Position numbers and translations under genes: made by a program
The notes under the pieces: generated by a model
What the model saw: only the letters and a program-made list of their open reading frames with translations
Told to the model about the DNA's origin: nothing
Database searches by the model: none
Source: Negativicutes bacterium
Lineage (GTDB): Bacteria > Bacillota_C > Negativicutes > Sporomusales_B > JARLHX01
Direction of reading: 5' to 3'
Length of the DNA stretch: 64,000 bases
Assembly: GCA_031292015.1 (NCBI GenBank)
Contig: JARLHY010000052.1
Location: forward strand, 1 to 64,000
In this document: one piece after another, positions 53,674 through 63,970 of the stretch
Layout of the letters: every line of letters begins with the position of its first letter
How positions within the stretch are numbered: the first letter of the stretch is position 1

Positions 53674-56600
53674 TTGCAACTGCGCAGACTGGAAGCCTAC
53701 GGCTTCAAATCTTTCGCCGAGAAAACCGAAATTGAGTTCAAACCCGGGATCACGGCCATCGTGGGCCCCAACGGCAGCGGCAAAAGCAATATCTCCGACG
53801 CCGTGCGCTGGGTTCTGGGCGAACAGAACATCCGCAACCTTCGCGGCGCGAAAATGGAGGACGTCATTTTCGCCGGCAGCGCCAAAAGAAGAGCTCTGGG
53901 CATCGCCGAAGTGTCGCTGGTCTTCGACAACAGCGACGGCCTCCTGCCGCTTGACTTCAGCGAAGTGACCATCACCCGCCGGGTATTTCGCTCCGGCGAC
54001 GGCGAATACTATATCAATAAATCGGCCTGCCGGCTGAAAGACATTCACGACCTTTTAACCGAAGCCGGTCTTGGCCGTGAATCGATGACCGTCATCAGCC
54101 AGAACAAAATCGACGAGGTACTCAACAGCAAGGCCGATGAACGACGGCTGTTGTTCGAAGAAGCGGCCGGCATCATCAAATATAAAAACCGCAAGCGGGA
54201 TGCCATGCGCAAACTGGATGACACCGAACAGAATCTTACCCGCGTCTTCGACATTACCAGCGAAATCGAAACTCAGCTTGATCCCCTGGCCGAGAGCGCC
54301 GAGCGCACCGCCCGCTTCAACTCGCTGTCGAAGGAATTGACGTCTTGCCAGGTAACCATGCTGCTCGACCGGTTGACCCGCGCCGAAAAAAACCAGGAAT
54401 CGGTGGTTTTGGAGCAGGCAACGCTGAATGATAACGAAATTGAGACCAGTACCAAGCTCACCCTTGGCGAAACCGAAAAGGAACGCATTACAAGCAAGCT
54501 GGCCGAACTTGACGAGACCGTCAGAACGGTTGAAACACAGGTTTCCGGCACCATCACCGAAATCGAAAGGGTGGACGGCAAAGCCGCCGTTCTGGCCGAA
54601 CGCATCGAGCAGGAGCAGCGCAACCGCGGCCGTCTGGCCCAGGACATAGAGCGAATCACCTCCGAACGGGAGGAATCCCGGACCAATCTTGCTTCACGCC
54701 AGGAAACCCTGGCCGGCAAACGTCAGGAAGTACAGGAACTGGCGGGAGTTCTCGAAACCCAGCAGGCCCAGTTCTCGGAAATCAGTGAAGCCATAGCCGC
54801 AGCCGAACAAAAAATCGAGGAGGCCAAGGATCAGACCTTCGGCCATCTTCAGGAGCTGGTGACCCAAAGGAATAGCCAGCGGACCCTCGAGCGCGACCTG
54901 GAGACCCAAAAATCCCGCGAAGTCACCCTGACCGAGGAACGGGACCAATTCCAGCTTCAGCTCACCGAAAGCAAAAAGCTGCTGGCCGACAACCAGGCCG
55001 AAAAAACCAGCTTTGAAAACGATATGCGCCAGACCGATACCCGCATCGCATCCCTGACGGAACAGAAAAAATCCCTCGAACAGACTCTGAACGAGCAGAT
55101 GATCGCCGAAGGCCAGCTGACCACTCAGATTAACGAAATGGCCTCCCGCATGAAAATATTGGCAAACATGCAGGAGGAGTACGAAGGCTTCGGCCGAGGC
55201 GCCAAAAGCGTGCTGAAAAGCGGCGCGCCCTGGCGAAAAGAAGTCGGCGGCGCTGTCGCCCAACTTTTGTCCGTTCCCGACAAATACGTCACCGCCGTCG
55301 AAATAGCCCTCGGCGGCGCCCTCCAGCATATTGTCGTCGATTCGGACTCCGCCGCCAAAGCGGCCATCGAGTTTTTGAAGTCCAACAACCTTGGACGGGC
55401 TACCTTCCTGCCGCTTAACACCATCAAAATAAACCGCCCCAGGGATTCGGAAACCGCGGCTGCCCACGCCCAGGGGGCCCTGGGGTTTGCCTCCGACCTT
55501 GTCCAGTGCGAACAGCGCTTCCGCCCAGTCATGGAATTTCTTCTCGGACGGACCATCGTAGCCCAAACTATCGACGCTGCCCTCAAAATCGCCAAACAGC
55601 AGGGCTTCGGCGTCCGGATCGTCACCCTGGACGGCGAGCTGATCAACCCCGGCGGCAGCATCGCCGGCGGCAGCACCGGCAAGCGTGAAGCCAGCTTCAT
55701 CAGCCGCGGCAACGAAATCGAATCCCTGAAGCAGGCCATGGTGGAGCATGATGCCAAACGCAAGACCCTCCGCCAACGGGCCGAGGATTCCAAGGCTGAC
55801 GTCGCCGATCTGCAGGAAAGACTTTCTTCCGCGACCGCCCAGCGCCGTTCTCTCGAAGTCCGACTGGCCGAACTTACCGTCCATCTCGAAAACACGCAGC
55901 TGGAGGTCAAACGGATCGGCCTGGGGCTCGCAACCCTGGACAGCGAACTTGCCGCCTGCCGCAAGGACGGCGAACGGATTGTCGTCAAAATCGCCGAAAT
56001 CAGCGGTCTCGTGGTCACCCTTGAAGAACGGGACAGCGACCATAAGCTCTATCTGACAGCCAGGCAGGAGGAACTGAAACAGCTTCAGGATAAGCGGGAA
56101 GAGAACAACGCCACCCTTACCGACACCAAAATCCGCCTGTCGGCCCTGCAGCAGGAAGTAAGCGCCATGGCCACCAGTTGCGAGGAATACGAACAGTCCG
56201 ACCGGCGGCTGGCCAAACAGCTGGAAACTCTGCAGGCCGACCAGGGCCGGGTCGACAGCGAAATCACCCGGGCTAACACCGAACTGGCCGACGTCGTCAC
56301 AATCAAAGACACCTTGTTTGCCCGCAAAACCGAACAGGAGCAGTTGCGTTCCAGCCATCTCACCGAAAAACTCGGCGTCCTGGCCCGGCAGCAGAAACTG
56401 GACCGAGAGGTTCGCGATCTGCGGCGCAAACTGAACGGGATCCAGTCCCGCCAGCACGAACTGGAACTGCTGGCCGCCAAGTTCGGTTATGAAATCACCT
56501 ACTGCACCGAACAGTTGCGCGACCACCACACCATCACCCGGGAGGAAGCCCAGGCCCTGTACCGGGAAGAAGATCCGGAAGTGCTTGAGGCCCGCGTCCA

Positions 56601-57231
56601 GGAACTTGAAGATGAAATACTGGCCCTGGGGCCGGTCAATCCGGCGGCAATTGACGAATACACCCGCCTGAAGGAACGTTATGAGTTTCTTCGCACCCAG
56701 TACAATGACCTTAAGGAAGCCAAAGACTACCTGCTGACCATCATTAAGGATATCGACGCCACCATGTCCAAACAGTTCCGTGCTGCCTTCCAGGAAATCA
56801 ACACCCACTTCGGCGACCTGTTCGTCCGCCTCTTCGGCGGCGGCAAAGCTCAGATCGAGCTCACCGATCCTGACGATATCCTGGCCAGCGGCATTGAGAT
56901 TGTCGTCCAGCCGCCAGGCAAGAAGCAGCAAAATCTGGCCCTGCTGTCCGGGGGCGAACGGGCCCTGACAGTTATCGCCCTGCTATTTTCCTTTCTGACC
57001 TACCGGCCAACGCCGTTCTGCGTTCTGGACGAAATAGACGCCGCCCTCGATGAATCCAACGTGAATCGCTTCAGCGAATTCCTGCGGGACTACGCCCAAC
57101 ATACCCAGTTCATCATCGTAACCCACCGCAAAGGCACGATGGAAGTCGCCGACGTTATGCACGGCGTGACCATGGAGGAATCCGGCGTTTCCAAAATGAT
57201 CTCCGTGAAATTCATGGATGAGGCAGGTTAA
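53674..57231 (+). CDS. smc: chromosome segregation protein SMC
   Basis: TTG at 53674 after GGGTGG gives 1185 residues, the usual length. The N-terminal ATPase half has Walker A GPNGSGKS (31-38) and the Q-loop; long coiled coils occupy about 170-500 and 680-1020. The hinge lies between (EGFGRGAKSVLKSGAPWR to RGNEIESL, about 500-680) with the GG turns NPGGSIAGGSTG. The C-terminal half has the signature LLSGGERALTVIALLF (about 1090) and Walker B VLDEIDAALDESN. It compacts and organises the chromosome with ScpA/B. ftsY follows after 16 bases. Confidence 0.98.
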   Translation: MQLRRLEAYGFKSFAEKTEIEFKPGITAIVGPNGSGKSNISDAVRWVLGEQNIRNLRGAKMEDVIFAGSAKRRALGIAEVSLVFDNSDGLLPLDFSEVTITRRVFRSGDGEYYINKSACRLKDIHDLLTEAGLGRESMTVISQNKIDEVLNSKADERRLLFEEAAGIIKYKNRKRDAMRKLDDTEQNLTRVFDITSEIETQLDPLAESAERTARFNSLSKELTSCQVTMLLDRLTRAEKNQESVVLEQATLNDNEIETSTKLTLGETEKERITSKLAELDETVRTVETQVSGTITEIERVDGKAAVLAERIEQEQRNRGRLAQDIERITSEREESRTNLASRQETLAGKRQEVQELAGVLETQQAQFSEISEAIAAAEQKIEEAKDQTFGHLQELVTQRNSQRTLERDLETQKSREVTLTEERDQFQLQLTESKKLLADNQAEKTSFENDMRQTDTRIASLTEQKKSLEQTLNEQMIAEGQLTTQINEMASRMKILANMQEEYEGFGRGAKSVLKSGAPWRKEVGGAVAQLLSVPDKYVTAVEIALGGALQHIVVDSDSAAKAAIEFLKSNNLGRATFLPLNTIKINRPRDSETAAAHAQGALGFASDLVQCEQRFRPVMEFLLGRTIVAQTIDAALKIAKQQGFGVRIVTLDGELINPGGSIAGGSTGKREASFISRGNEIESLKQAMVEHDAKRKTLRQRAEDSKADVADLQERLSSATAQRRSLEVRLAELTVHLENTQLEVKRIGLGLATLDSELAACRKDGERIVVKIAEISGLVVTLEERDSDHKLYLTARQEELKQLQDKREENNATLTDTKIRLSALQQEVSAMATSCEEYEQSDRRLAKQLETLQADQGRVDSEITRANTELADVVTIKDTLFARKTEQEQLRSSHLTEKLGVLARQQKLDREVRDLRRKLNGIQSRQHELELLAAKFGYEITYCTEQLRDHHTITREEAQALYREEDPEVLEARVQELEDEILALGPVNPAAIDEYTRLKERYEFLRTQYNDLKEAKDYLLTIIKDIDATMSKQFRAAFQEINTHFGDLFVRLFGGGKAQIELTDPDDILASGIEIVVQPPGKKQQNLALLSGGERALTVIALLFSFLTYRPTPFCVLDEIDAALDESNVNRFSEFLRDYAQHTQFIIVTHRKGTMEVADVMHGVTMEESGVSKMISVKFMDEAG

Positions 57232-57247
57232 TACAGGAGGATGACCA

Positions 57248-58168
57248 ATGGGATTCTTTGACCGGCTCAAAACAGGTTTGAGCAAAACCCGCCAAGGCTT
57301 TACCGAAAAAATTGACCAGATGATCGGCGGCTACACCCATATCGACGAAGAATTGCTGGAAGACCTGGAAGCAATCATGCTGGCAGCCGATATGGGAATT
57401 CACACCACCACCAGACTGATCACCGCCATCCGCCAGGCGGTTAAAAACAGGGAAATCACTTCCCCGGAACAGTTGCGGCCTTTTCTGGCCGAAAAAATCG
57501 GCAGCCTGCTGACCGAGGGGATGGCGCCAAGCGTCGAACTTCCGGCGGCTCCCGCCGTAATCATCGTCGTCGGCGTCAATGGCGTCGGCAAAACCACCAC
57601 CATCGGCAAACTGGCCCGCTACTATCACGACCAGGACCGCAAGGTGCTGCTGGCGGCGGCCGACACCTTTCGGGCCGCGGCCATCGATCAACTGGAGATC
57701 TGGGGCGACCGCAGCGGCATCGACGTCATCAAGCACAGCGAAGGCTCCGATCCGGCGGCAGTGGCCTTTGACGCCGCGCAGGCCGCCAAGGCCCGCGCCG
57801 TTGACGTTCTGATCATTGACACCGCCGGCCGTCTGCACACCAAGTCCAACCTCATGGAAGAACTGAAGAAAATTCACCGGGTCATAGCCCGGGAGATCAG
57901 CGGCGCGCCCCATGAAGTACTGCTGGTTCTGGACGCCACCACCGGCCAGAACGCCATCAGTCAGGCCAAACTCTTCCAGGCCGCCGTTCAGGTGACCGGC
58001 ACCGTACTGACCAAGCTGGACGGCACAGCCAAAGGCGGGGTGGTGGTGGCCATCAAAGCCGAGCTCGGACTGCCTGTAAAATGGATCGGGGTGGGCGAGA
58101 AGATCGATGACCTGCGGCCCTTCGACCCTCACGATTTCGCAGCAGCTCTTTTTGCCGAAAGAGGATGA
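57248..58168 (+). CDS. ftsY: signal recognition particle receptor FtsY
   Basis: ATG at 57248 follows CAGGAGG. The 306-residue SRP GTPase has an NG domain only, without a long acidic A domain: P-loop [15 protein letters not shown] (about 108-122), [37 protein letters not shown] and [12 protein letters not shown]. It docks ribosome-SRP complexes at the membrane. Confidence 0.97.
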   Translation: MGFFDRLKTGLSKTRQGFTEKIDQMIGGYTHIDEELLEDLEAIMLAADMGIHTTTRLITAIRQAVKNREITSPEQLRPFLAEKIGSLLTEGMAPSVELPAAPAVIIVVGVNGVGKTTTIGKLARYYHDQDRKVLLAAADTFRAAAIDQLEIWGDRSGIDVIKHSEGSDPAAVAFDAAQAAKARAVDVLIIDTAGRLHTKSNLMEELKKIHRVIAREISGAPHEVLLVLDATTGQNAISQAKLFQAAVQVTGTVLTKLDGTAKGGVVVAIKAELGLPVKWIGVGEKIDDLRPFDPHDFAAALFAERG

Positions 58169-58181
58169 CAAGGTTAAACCC

Positions 58182-58210
58182 TTGACATCTCTCTTTTTTT
58201 TCACTATAAT
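58182..58210 (+). promoter_or_regulatory. sigma-A promoter of ylxM-ffh-rpsP unit
   Basis: TTGACA (58182-58187), 17 bases, TATAAT (58205-58210); full consensus, in the 86-base gap between ftsY and ylxM. Confidence 0.93.
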
Positions 58211-58254
58211 CGAAAGGTGTAAAGGCGTATACCTTGTCAGCGGAAGGTGAGCTA

Positions 58255-58614
58255 ATGCTTGCAAAAGTCTTGCGAATCGGTCAGCTGTACGACTTCTATG
58301 GCTCCCTGCTGACCGACAAACAGCGACGCTGTCTGGAACTGCACTACCTAAACGATTTGTCTCTGGCCGAGATCGCCGCCGAATTTCAGGTCTCCCGGCA
58401 GGCTGTCCACGACATCCTCCGCCGCGGCGAACAGATCCTTGAAGATTACGAAACAAAACTGGGACTTGTGGAACGTTACCGTCAGGACCAGGAGACCATC
58501 CACAAGGCCTATGAAATGCTGAACAGCTTGCCTCACGATTTCCACCGGTTACGGAAGTACGGACTCGCACTCGACATGCTGAAACAGCTGCTCAACCGGG
58601 AAGAGGAGGTATGA
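58255..58614 (+). CDS. ylxM: SRP-associated helix-turn-helix protein YlxM
   Basis: ATG at 58255 follows GGAAGGTGAG; the open frame from 58234 begins at a TTG upstream of it. The 119-residue protein is of the YlxM/p13-like family: [20 protein letters not shown], then a sigma-70 region 4-like helix-turn-helix ([20 protein letters not shown]). It is always adjacent to ffh and may modulate SRP GTPases. ffh follows after one base. Confidence 0.93.
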   Translation: MLAKVLRIGQLYDFYGSLLTDKQRRCLELHYLNDLSLAEIAAEFQVSRQAVHDILRRGEQILEDYETKLGLVERYRQDQETIHKAYEMLNSLPHDFHRLRKYGLALDMLKQLLNREEEV

Positions 58615-58615
58615 C

Positions 58616-59962
58616 ATGGTTTTTGAAGGTCTGGCTAGCAAACTGCAGCAAACATTTAAAAAACTCCGCGGCCGGGGCAAACTAGGAGAAGCCGACGTCA
58701 CCGAGGCCATGCGTGAAGTCCGTCTTGCCCTCCTGGAAGCCGACGTCAATTTCAAAGTCGTAAAAGACTTTATCACCAGGGTAAAAGAGCGGGCTGTGGG
58801 CCTGGAAGTCCTGGAAAGCCTCACCCCCGCCCAACAGGTAATCAAAATCGTCAACGACGAACTGACTGCCCTGATGGGAGGCACCCAGAGCCGCCTCACC
58901 GTCTCGCCACGGCCTCCCACCGTAATCATGCTTGTCGGCCTACAGGGCGCAGGCAAGACCACCACCGCCGGCAAACTGGCCCGCCTGCTGGTCAAACAGA
59001 GCAAAAGGCCCCTGCTGGTAGCGGCTGACGTCTATCGTCCTGCAGCCATCAAACAGCTGCAAGTTCTCGGGCAACAGCTGGATATCCCGGTTTTTGCCAT
59101 GGAAAATAGCGAAAGCCCGGTAACCATCGCCCGCAAAGCCATTGAACAAGCTAATACTTACGCCCGCGACACCGTCATCATCGACACCGCCGGGCGGCTT
59201 CATATCAACGAAGAACTCATGGGCGAACTCAAGGCCATCAAGCAGAACGTCAAACCTCACGAAATCCTGCTGGTGGTCGACGCCATGACCGGCCAGGACG
59301 CCGTGACCGTAGCCGAGGCCTTCAACGCCGAGCTTGGTCTTGACGGCATCATCATGACCAAGCTGGACGGAGATGCCCGCGGCGGCGCCGCCTTGTCAGT
59401 CAAGGCCGTTACCGGCTGCCCGATCAAATTCACCGGCATGGGCGAAAAACTCGACGCCCTGGAGCCGTTCCACCCTGACCGGATGGCTTCCCGGATTCTG
59501 GGCATGGGCGACGTTCTCAGCCTGATCGAAAAAGCAGAGTCGACCATCAACCTCGAACAGGCTCAGGCCATGGAGAAGAAACTCCGCAAAGAGGATTTTA
59601 CCCTGGACGACTTTCTCGAACAGCTGCAGCAGGTTAAAAATCTTGGGCCGCTGGATCAGATACTGGGTATGCTGCCCGGCATGGGCAACATGAAAAAACT
59701 CAAAGACGTCGAGATTGACGAAAACCAGCTCAAACACACCGAAGCCATCATCCGCTCCATGACCAGGAAAGAACGCCGCGACCCGTCGCTGTTAAACGGC
59801 AGCCGTCGCAAGCGGATCGCCGTGGGCAGCGGAACAAGAGTCCAGGATGTCAACAAGCTGCTCAAGCAGTTTGATGAAGCAAAAAAAATGATGAAACGCT
59901 TTCAGGACATGCAGAAGAACAAGAAAAAGGGCGGCGGTTTCAAAATGCCGTTCATGCATTAA
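58616..59962 (+). CDS. ffh: signal recognition particle protein Ffh
   Basis: ATG at 58616 after GAGGAGG. The 448-residue protein has the N domain, the G domain with P-loop [15 protein letters not shown] (about 105-120), [37 protein letters not shown], and from about 300 the Met-rich M domain with [11 protein letters not shown] and the RNA-binding region [18 protein letters not shown]. It binds signal sequences and 4.5S/6S RNA. Confidence 0.98.
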   Translation: MVFEGLASKLQQTFKKLRGRGKLGEADVTEAMREVRLALLEADVNFKVVKDFITRVKERAVGLEVLESLTPAQQVIKIVNDELTALMGGTQSRLTVSPRPPTVIMLVGLQGAGKTTTAGKLARLLVKQSKRPLLVAADVYRPAAIKQLQVLGQQLDIPVFAMENSESPVTIARKAIEQANTYARDTVIIDTAGRLHINEELMGELKAIKQNVKPHEILLVVDAMTGQDAVTVAEAFNAELGLDGIIMTKLDGDARGGAALSVKAVTGCPIKFTGMGEKLDALEPFHPDRMASRILGMGDVLSLIEKAESTINLEQAQAMEKKLRKEDFTLDDFLEQLQQVKNLGPLDQILGMLPGMGNMKKLKDVEIDENQLKHTEAIIRSMTRKERRDPSLLNGSRRKRIAVGSGTRVQDVNKLLKQFDEAKKMMKRFQDMQKNKKKGGGFKMPFMH

Positions 59963-60011
59963 CGAAAGTTGTTATCATAGATTGATATTCTATAAAGGAG
60001 GTGATTGCATC

Positions 60012-60293
60012 ATGGCAGTTAAAATTCGTTTGAAGCGTATGGGCGCCAAGAAAAGCCCTTTTTACCGTGTAGTCGTCGCTGATTCCCGTTCGCCGCGCGA
60101 CGGTCGTTTCATCGAGGCCCTCGGTCACTACGATTCCACCACCCAGCCGGCCGTCATTAAAATTGACGAAGAAAAGGCTATCGAATGGCTGAAAAAGGGT
60201 GCCCAGCCCACCGATACCGTAAAAGACCTGTTCAGCAAAGCCGGTATTCTGCAAAAATGGGATGAGCTAAAGCGTAGCAAGAAAGAAGCGTGA
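60012..60293 (+). CDS. rpsP: 30S ribosomal protein S16
   Basis: ATG at 60012 follows AAAGGAGGTG; an upstream frame begins at 59982 without a site. The 93-residue protein begins [20 protein letters not shown] and has [19 protein letters not shown]. It overlaps the khpA frame region. Confidence 0.98.
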   Translation: MAVKIRLKRMGAKKSPFYRVVVADSRSPRDGRFIEALGHYDSTTQPAVIKIDEEKAIEWLKKGAQPTDTVKDLFSKAGILQKWDELKRSKKEA

Positions 60294-60298
60294 TAGCG

Positions 60299-60526
60299 AT
60301 GAAGGAACTCGTTGAGATTATCGCCAAATCGTTGGTGAGAAATCCTGACCAGGTGAGTGTCACCGAGGCTCAGGACAACAACGTCACCGTTTACGAAGTA
60401 CGCGTCGCTCCTGAAGACATGGGTAAAATCATCGGCAAACAGGGACGCATCGCCAAAGCTCTACGCACCGTGGTAAAGGCAGCAGCGGTAAAAGCAGAAA
60501 AACGGGTAATGATAGAAATCGTTTAG
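60299..60526 (+). CDS. khpA: KH-domain RNA-binding protein KhpA
   Basis: ATG at 60299 is chosen; GTG at 60290 overlaps the rpsP stop. The 75-residue protein is a single KH domain with the GKIIGKQGR loop (GxxG) and starts MKELVEIIAKSLV. KhpA (YlqC) partners with KhpB in Gram-positive bacteria. Always found after rpsP. Confidence 0.95.
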   Translation: MKELVEIIAKSLVRNPDQVSVTEAQDNNVTVYEVRVAPEDMGKIIGKQGRIAKALRTVVKAAAVKAEKRVMIEIV

Positions 60527-60624
60527 GTTCAATCATTGCTTATGGTGGACGATGTGGTGAAAACCGCTGTTATCCGCAATACAAGAGGGTCATGGTCGAA
60601 ATCCTTTAAAAAGGGTGGATAGAC

Positions 60625-61032
60625 ATGGAAAGTATGACTTTAAAATGCCCGATTACCGTTAAGGCCAAAGTAACCGAACAGCTGAAGAAGCAACTGGCTG
60701 CTGAGATTCAGGAAGCCTTGAAAAAGGCGGATATGGAACTGCAGCAGATCGACTTTCACGCCAAACGGGTGATGACCGAGCAGGCCAAGCTGGATGCCCA
60801 GGGGCTCACCGCTCTCAGGCAGCAGATTGAAGCCGAGAAGCAAAAACGCTTTGAATTCAAGACGCATATGACCGAGCGGCTGAAAGAAACGGCGCAGCTG
60901 GAAATCGGCGCCGAAATCGTTCAGGGCAACATGGAAAGGTTTATCACCATCAATGTTGGTGACGACCTTCACAAAATCATGGCAGCCGAAATTCTGCTCG
61001 AAGACGGCAAGGTCATTGCCTTCCGTTCTTAG
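60625..61032 (+). CDS. ylqD: YlqD family protein
   Basis: ATG at 60625 follows AAGGGTGG. The 135-residue protein has a helical middle (KKADMELQQIDFHAKRVMTE, then LRQQIEAEKQKRFEFKTHMT) and a C-terminal beta region (ERFITINVGDDLHKIMAAEI). The family lies between khpA and rimM in many Firmicutes; the function is unknown. Confidence 0.9.
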   Translation: MESMTLKCPITVKAKVTEQLKKQLAAEIQEALKKADMELQQIDFHAKRVMTEQAKLDAQGLTALRQQIEAEKQKRFEFKTHMTERLKETAQLEIGAEIVQGNMERFITINVGDDLHKIMAAEILLEDGKVIAFRS

Positions 61033-61035
61033 ATC

Positions 61036-61539
61036 ATGAGCGACGACAGCTTAATCATCATTGGTAAAATTGTTGCCCCGCACGGCGTGCGGGGTGACAT
61101 TCGTGTTATTCCGCTCACCGATTTCCCCAGCCGCTTCCACCGGCTGACGCAGGTGGTGCTGGATGACGGGAAAGCCCTGACCGTCAAAGACGTCCGTACT
61201 TATCAGCAGCAGATTCTCCTCAAATTCGAGGGACTGGACGACCGTACCGCCGTTGAACCGCTGAAGGGAAAACTGATAAAAATCACCAAGGACCAACTGG
61301 TGAAACTGCCGGAAGGCCATTACTTCATATTCGATATCATTGGCCTTTCCGTCTTCGACGATTCCGGTGCCTTTCTCGGTGTTGTCACCGACGTTCTGGC
61401 CACCGGCAGCAATGATGTCTATATCGCCGAGCGGGAAGGCGCCAAGCCGCTGCTCATCCCTGCCATCAAGGATGTGGTCAAAGACATCGACGTGCCCGGC
61501 GGCCGGATGATTGTCACTATACAGGAAGAATGGGAATAG
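61036..61539 (+). CDS. rimM: ribosome maturation factor RimM
   Basis: ATG at 61036, three bases after ylqD. The 167-residue protein has the N-terminal IGKIVAPHGVRGDIRVIPLT barrel and the C-terminal PRC-barrel (GHYFIFDIIGLSVFDDSGAF, then LLIPAIKDVVKDIDVPGGRM). It binds S19 and assists 30S head maturation. Confidence 0.97.
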   Translation: MSDDSLIIIGKIVAPHGVRGDIRVIPLTDFPSRFHRLTQVVLDDGKALTVKDVRTYQQQILLKFEGLDDRTAVEPLKGKLIKITKDQLVKLPEGHYFIFDIIGLSVFDDSGAFLGVVTDVLATGSNDVYIAEREGAKPLLIPAIKDVVKDIDVPGGRMIVTIQEEWE

Positions 61540-61541
61540 CT

Positions 61542-62291
61542 ATGCGTATCGACATTGTTTCCCTGTTCCCGGAGATGTTCGCAGGCCCCTTTGGCCACAG
61601 CATCATCAAACGGGCCGCAGACGCCGGCCGGCTGACCATCGAAATCACTAATCCCCGCGATTTCGCTTTCGACAAGCACCGGATCGTCGACGATTCCCCG
61701 TTTGGCGGCGGCTGCGGCATGGTGATGAAACCTGAACCGGTGTTTTTGGCGGTTCGGAGCCTGACTACCGATCCAGCTATCCGCCGGCGCGTCGTTTTGA
61801 CCTGTCCCGGCGGCAGCCGTTTTGACCAGGCCAAGGCCCGGGAACTGGCCGGCTATGATCAGCTGATTCTGATCTGCGGCCACTACGAAGGGATTGACGA
61901 ACGGGTCAGACTTCATCTTGTGGATGAGGCACTCTCCATCGGCGACTACGTGCTGACCGGCGGCGAACTGCCGGCAATGGTCATGGCGGACGCCGTGGCC
62001 AGGATGATCCCCGGCGTGCTTGGCGCAGCCGGTGGGGCTGAAGAGGACTCTTTTTACCATGGCCTGCTGGAATATCCCCAATACACCCGTCCCCGTGTTT
62101 TCGAGGACTGGGAAGTCCCTGAAGTGCTGCTGTCCGGCGACCATGCCAAAATCGCCCGCTGGCGGCGTAAACAATCCATCAAGAATACCCTCCGGCGGCG
62201 GCCCGACCTTCTGAATGCTGTTACCCTCAGCCCGGAAGACAGGCAGTTGCTGGCCGAAATACAGGAAGAACAGGCGGGGGAAGAACCGTGA
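61542..62291 (+). CDS. trmD: tRNA (guanine(37)-N1) methyltransferase
   Basis: ATG at 61542 (MRIDIVSLFPEMF). The 249-residue SPOUT enzyme has DDSPFGGGCGMVMKPEPV, ICGHYEGIDERV, SIGDYVLTGGELPAMVMADA and RIVDD-type residues of the knotted SAM site. It makes m1G37 in tRNAs. The stop overlaps the next gene by four bases. Confidence 0.98.
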   Translation: MRIDIVSLFPEMFAGPFGHSIIKRAADAGRLTIEITNPRDFAFDKHRIVDDSPFGGGCGMVMKPEPVFLAVRSLTTDPAIRRRVVLTCPGGSRFDQAKARELAGYDQLILICGHYEGIDERVRLHLVDEALSIGDYVLTGGELPAMVMADAVARMIPGVLGAAGGAEEDSFYHGLLEYPQYTRPRVFEDWEVPEVLLSGDHAKIARWRRKQSIKNTLRRRPDLLNAVTLSPEDRQLLAEIQEEQAGEEP

Positions 62292-62863
62292 CAGCACCCG
62301 TATATCTCGGACTATTGCACCATCCGATCTACAACAAAAACAACGAGGTGATCGCCACCGCGATCACCAATTTTGACGTTCATGATATCGCCCGGACGGC
62401 CCGCACCTACGATATCAAGCGCTACTTCATCATTCACCCTCTGGAAACCCAGGCGGCGCTGGTTCGGGAAATGCTGGAATACTGGCGGGACGGTTTCGGC
62501 GGCGAATACAACCCTGACCGACGCGACGCCTTCTCAATCCTTGAGCTTGTCAGCGATATCGCCGCTACCGTCGCAGCCATCGAACGAGAGGAAGGTCGCG
62601 CTCCTATCATTGTCACCACAGATGCCCGCAAGTACGAAAACACTGTCAGCTATCACCGGCTGCGCGACCTGATCGAAAGCGACCCGCGACCGTGCCTGCT
62701 GCTTTTCGGCACCGGCTGGGGCATTGAAAAAGAGGTCATGGCCAGCTTCGATTACATTCTTGAGCCGATTTACGGCCGAGGTGATTATAACCATCTGCCG
62801 GTGCGGGCAGCTGTCGCCGTCATATTGGACCGACTGCTGGGCAGCCAGTGGTGGCGGCCATAA
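62288..62863 (+). CDS. SPOUT-type RNA methyltransferase (PF09936 family)
   Basis: GTG at 62288 overlaps trmD by four bases, so the two are translationally coupled. The 191-residue protein starts PVYLGLLHHPIYNKNNEVIA, has ITNFDVHDIARTARTYDIKR, and ends with LLFGTGWGIEKEVMASFDYI and GDYNHLPVRAAVAVILDRLL, a knotted SAM-binding pattern like other SPOUT enzymes. Homologues always follow trmD in this lineage; the RNA target is not known to me. Confidence 0.88.
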   Translation: MTAPVYLGLLHHPIYNKNNEVIATAITNFDVHDIARTARTYDIKRYFIIHPLETQAALVREMLEYWRDGFGGEYNPDRRDAFSILELVSDIAATVAAIEREEGRAPIIVTTDARKYENTVSYHRLRDLIESDPRPCLLLFGTGWGIEKEVMASFDYILEPIYGRGDYNHLPVRAAVAVILDRLLGSQWWRP

Positions 62864-62977
62864 AGCAGCGTATTTTTAGTTGTGTTTTGGGAAAACATAT
62901 GGTATAATCCATCATGTGTAAAACGGACGGTCCGCTGCCGGTCCCGGTACGAACGTCTAGTATGAGGAGGAACTCCC

Positions 62978-63319
62978 ATGGATATAGTTAAGACTCTGGA
63001 ACTCGAGCAGCTTAGAAACGATATTCCTTCGTTCAAACCAGGCGACACCGTTCGTGTCCATGTCAAGGTTGTGGAAGGAACCCGCGAGCGGATCCAGGTT
63101 TTCGAAGGTGTTGTAATCAAACGGCAGGGAGCCAGCGCCCGCGAGACGTTCACCGTAAGACGGGTATCCTACGGCATCGGCGTAGAACGGACCTTTCCCG
63201 TGCATTCCCCGCGTCTGGACAAAATCGAGGTAATGCGCCGGGGCGTTGTCCGTCGGGCCAAGCTCTATTATTTGCGCAACCTTACCGGTAAAGCGGCTCG
63301 TATCAAAGAAAAACGCTAG
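62978..63319 (+). CDS. rplS: 50S ribosomal protein L19
   Basis: ATG at 62978 follows GAGGAGG. The 113-residue protein has [20 protein letters not shown], the [15 protein letters not shown] strand and [21 protein letters not shown] probable promoter lies ahead (TTGTGT at 62880-62885, 17 bases, TATAAT at 62903-62908), so rplS may be transcribed independently. Confidence 0.98.
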   Translation: MDIVKTLELEQLRNDIPSFKPGDTVRVHVKVVEGTRERIQVFEGVVIKRQGASARETFTVRRVSYGIGVERTFPVHSPRLDKIEVMRRGVVRRAKLYYLRNLTGKAARIKEKR

Positions 63320-63352
63320 TCCGGCCAAGGACCCGGGCTTTTTCAGCGGCCT

Positions 63353-63378
63353 GAGGGACTGTACGCAGTCCCTTTTCT
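63353..63378 (+). terminator. terminator of rplS
   Basis: GAGGGACTG-TACG-CAGTCCC followed by TTTTCTTC. Confidence 0.85.
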
Positions 63379-63400
63379 TCATTCGGCAGGAGGAATACAA

Positions 63401-63928
63401 TTGGACAAAACAACCCTCGGTGAAGAAATCAAAGATTGGGTCATATCGATTCTTATCGCTGTTGTCCTTGCTTTTTTCATCCGTTACTACATCGTCGAAC
63501 TATATATGGTGGAAGGCCCTTCCATGCGCCCCACGCTGCTTAACGGCGAGCGCCTGGTAGTAAACAAGTTCATCTACCGTTTTAAAACGCCCCAGCGCGG
63601 CGATGTGCTGGTATTCCGCTATCCACGGGACCCCAGCCGCGATTTCATCAAACGGGTCATCGCCATACCGGGTGACACAATAGAAATGAAGGACGGCCGG
63701 ATTTTCCTGAACGGTCAGCTATTGAACGAACCCTTTATCCTGGAGCGAACCCGCGGCTCGTTCCCGCTCAAAGAAGTTCCTGAGGGCCATCTGTTCGTCA
63801 TGGGCGACAACCGCAACAATTCCGAAGACAGCCGTTTTCCTGACGTCGGATTCGTCCCGTTTGAACTGGTCAAAGGAAAAGCGGTAGTTGTTTTCTGGCC
63901 GCTCGACCAGATGAAAACCCTTCCGTAA
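63401..63928 (+). CDS. lepB: signal peptidase I
   Basis: TTG at 63401 follows CAGGAGG. The 175-residue protein has one N-terminal membrane segment (WVISILIAVVLAFFIRYYIV), the catalytic Ser41 in VEGPSMRPTL, Lys84 in DFIKRVIAIPGD, and the box VMGDNRNNSEDSR. It removes signal peptides from exported proteins. It follows rplS, as in many Firmicutes. Confidence 0.97.
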   Translation: MDKTTLGEEIKDWVISILIAVVLAFFIRYYIVELYMVEGPSMRPTLLNGERLVVNKFIYRFKTPQRGDVLVFRYPRDPSRDFIKRVIAIPGDTIEMKDGRIFLNGQLLNEPFILERTRGSFPLKEVPEGHLFVMGDNRNNSEDSRFPDVGFVPFELVKGKAVVVFWPLDQMKTLP

Positions 63929-63936
63929 TCTCTGCC

Positions 63937-63970
63937 GGCAGGTGAGGCCTAGTCCTCATCTGCCCTTTTG
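63937..63970 (+). terminator. terminator of lepB
   Basis: GGCAGGTGAGG...CCTCATCTGCC followed by CTTTTG. Confidence 0.8.

Noticed and set aside
54694..56931. 745-codon open frame on the minus strand
   Set aside because: It lies entirely opposite smc, has no ribosome binding site or recognisable domain, and results from GC-biased codon positions of the real gene. The same applies to the long minus frames opposite the EF-G gene (30396-31778), ftsY (57212-58570) and the M42 peptidase gene (27340-28410).
62909..62977. L19 autoregulatory leader RNA
   Set aside because: A short palindrome CGGACGGTCCG is visible, but I cannot match it to the known L19 leader structure.
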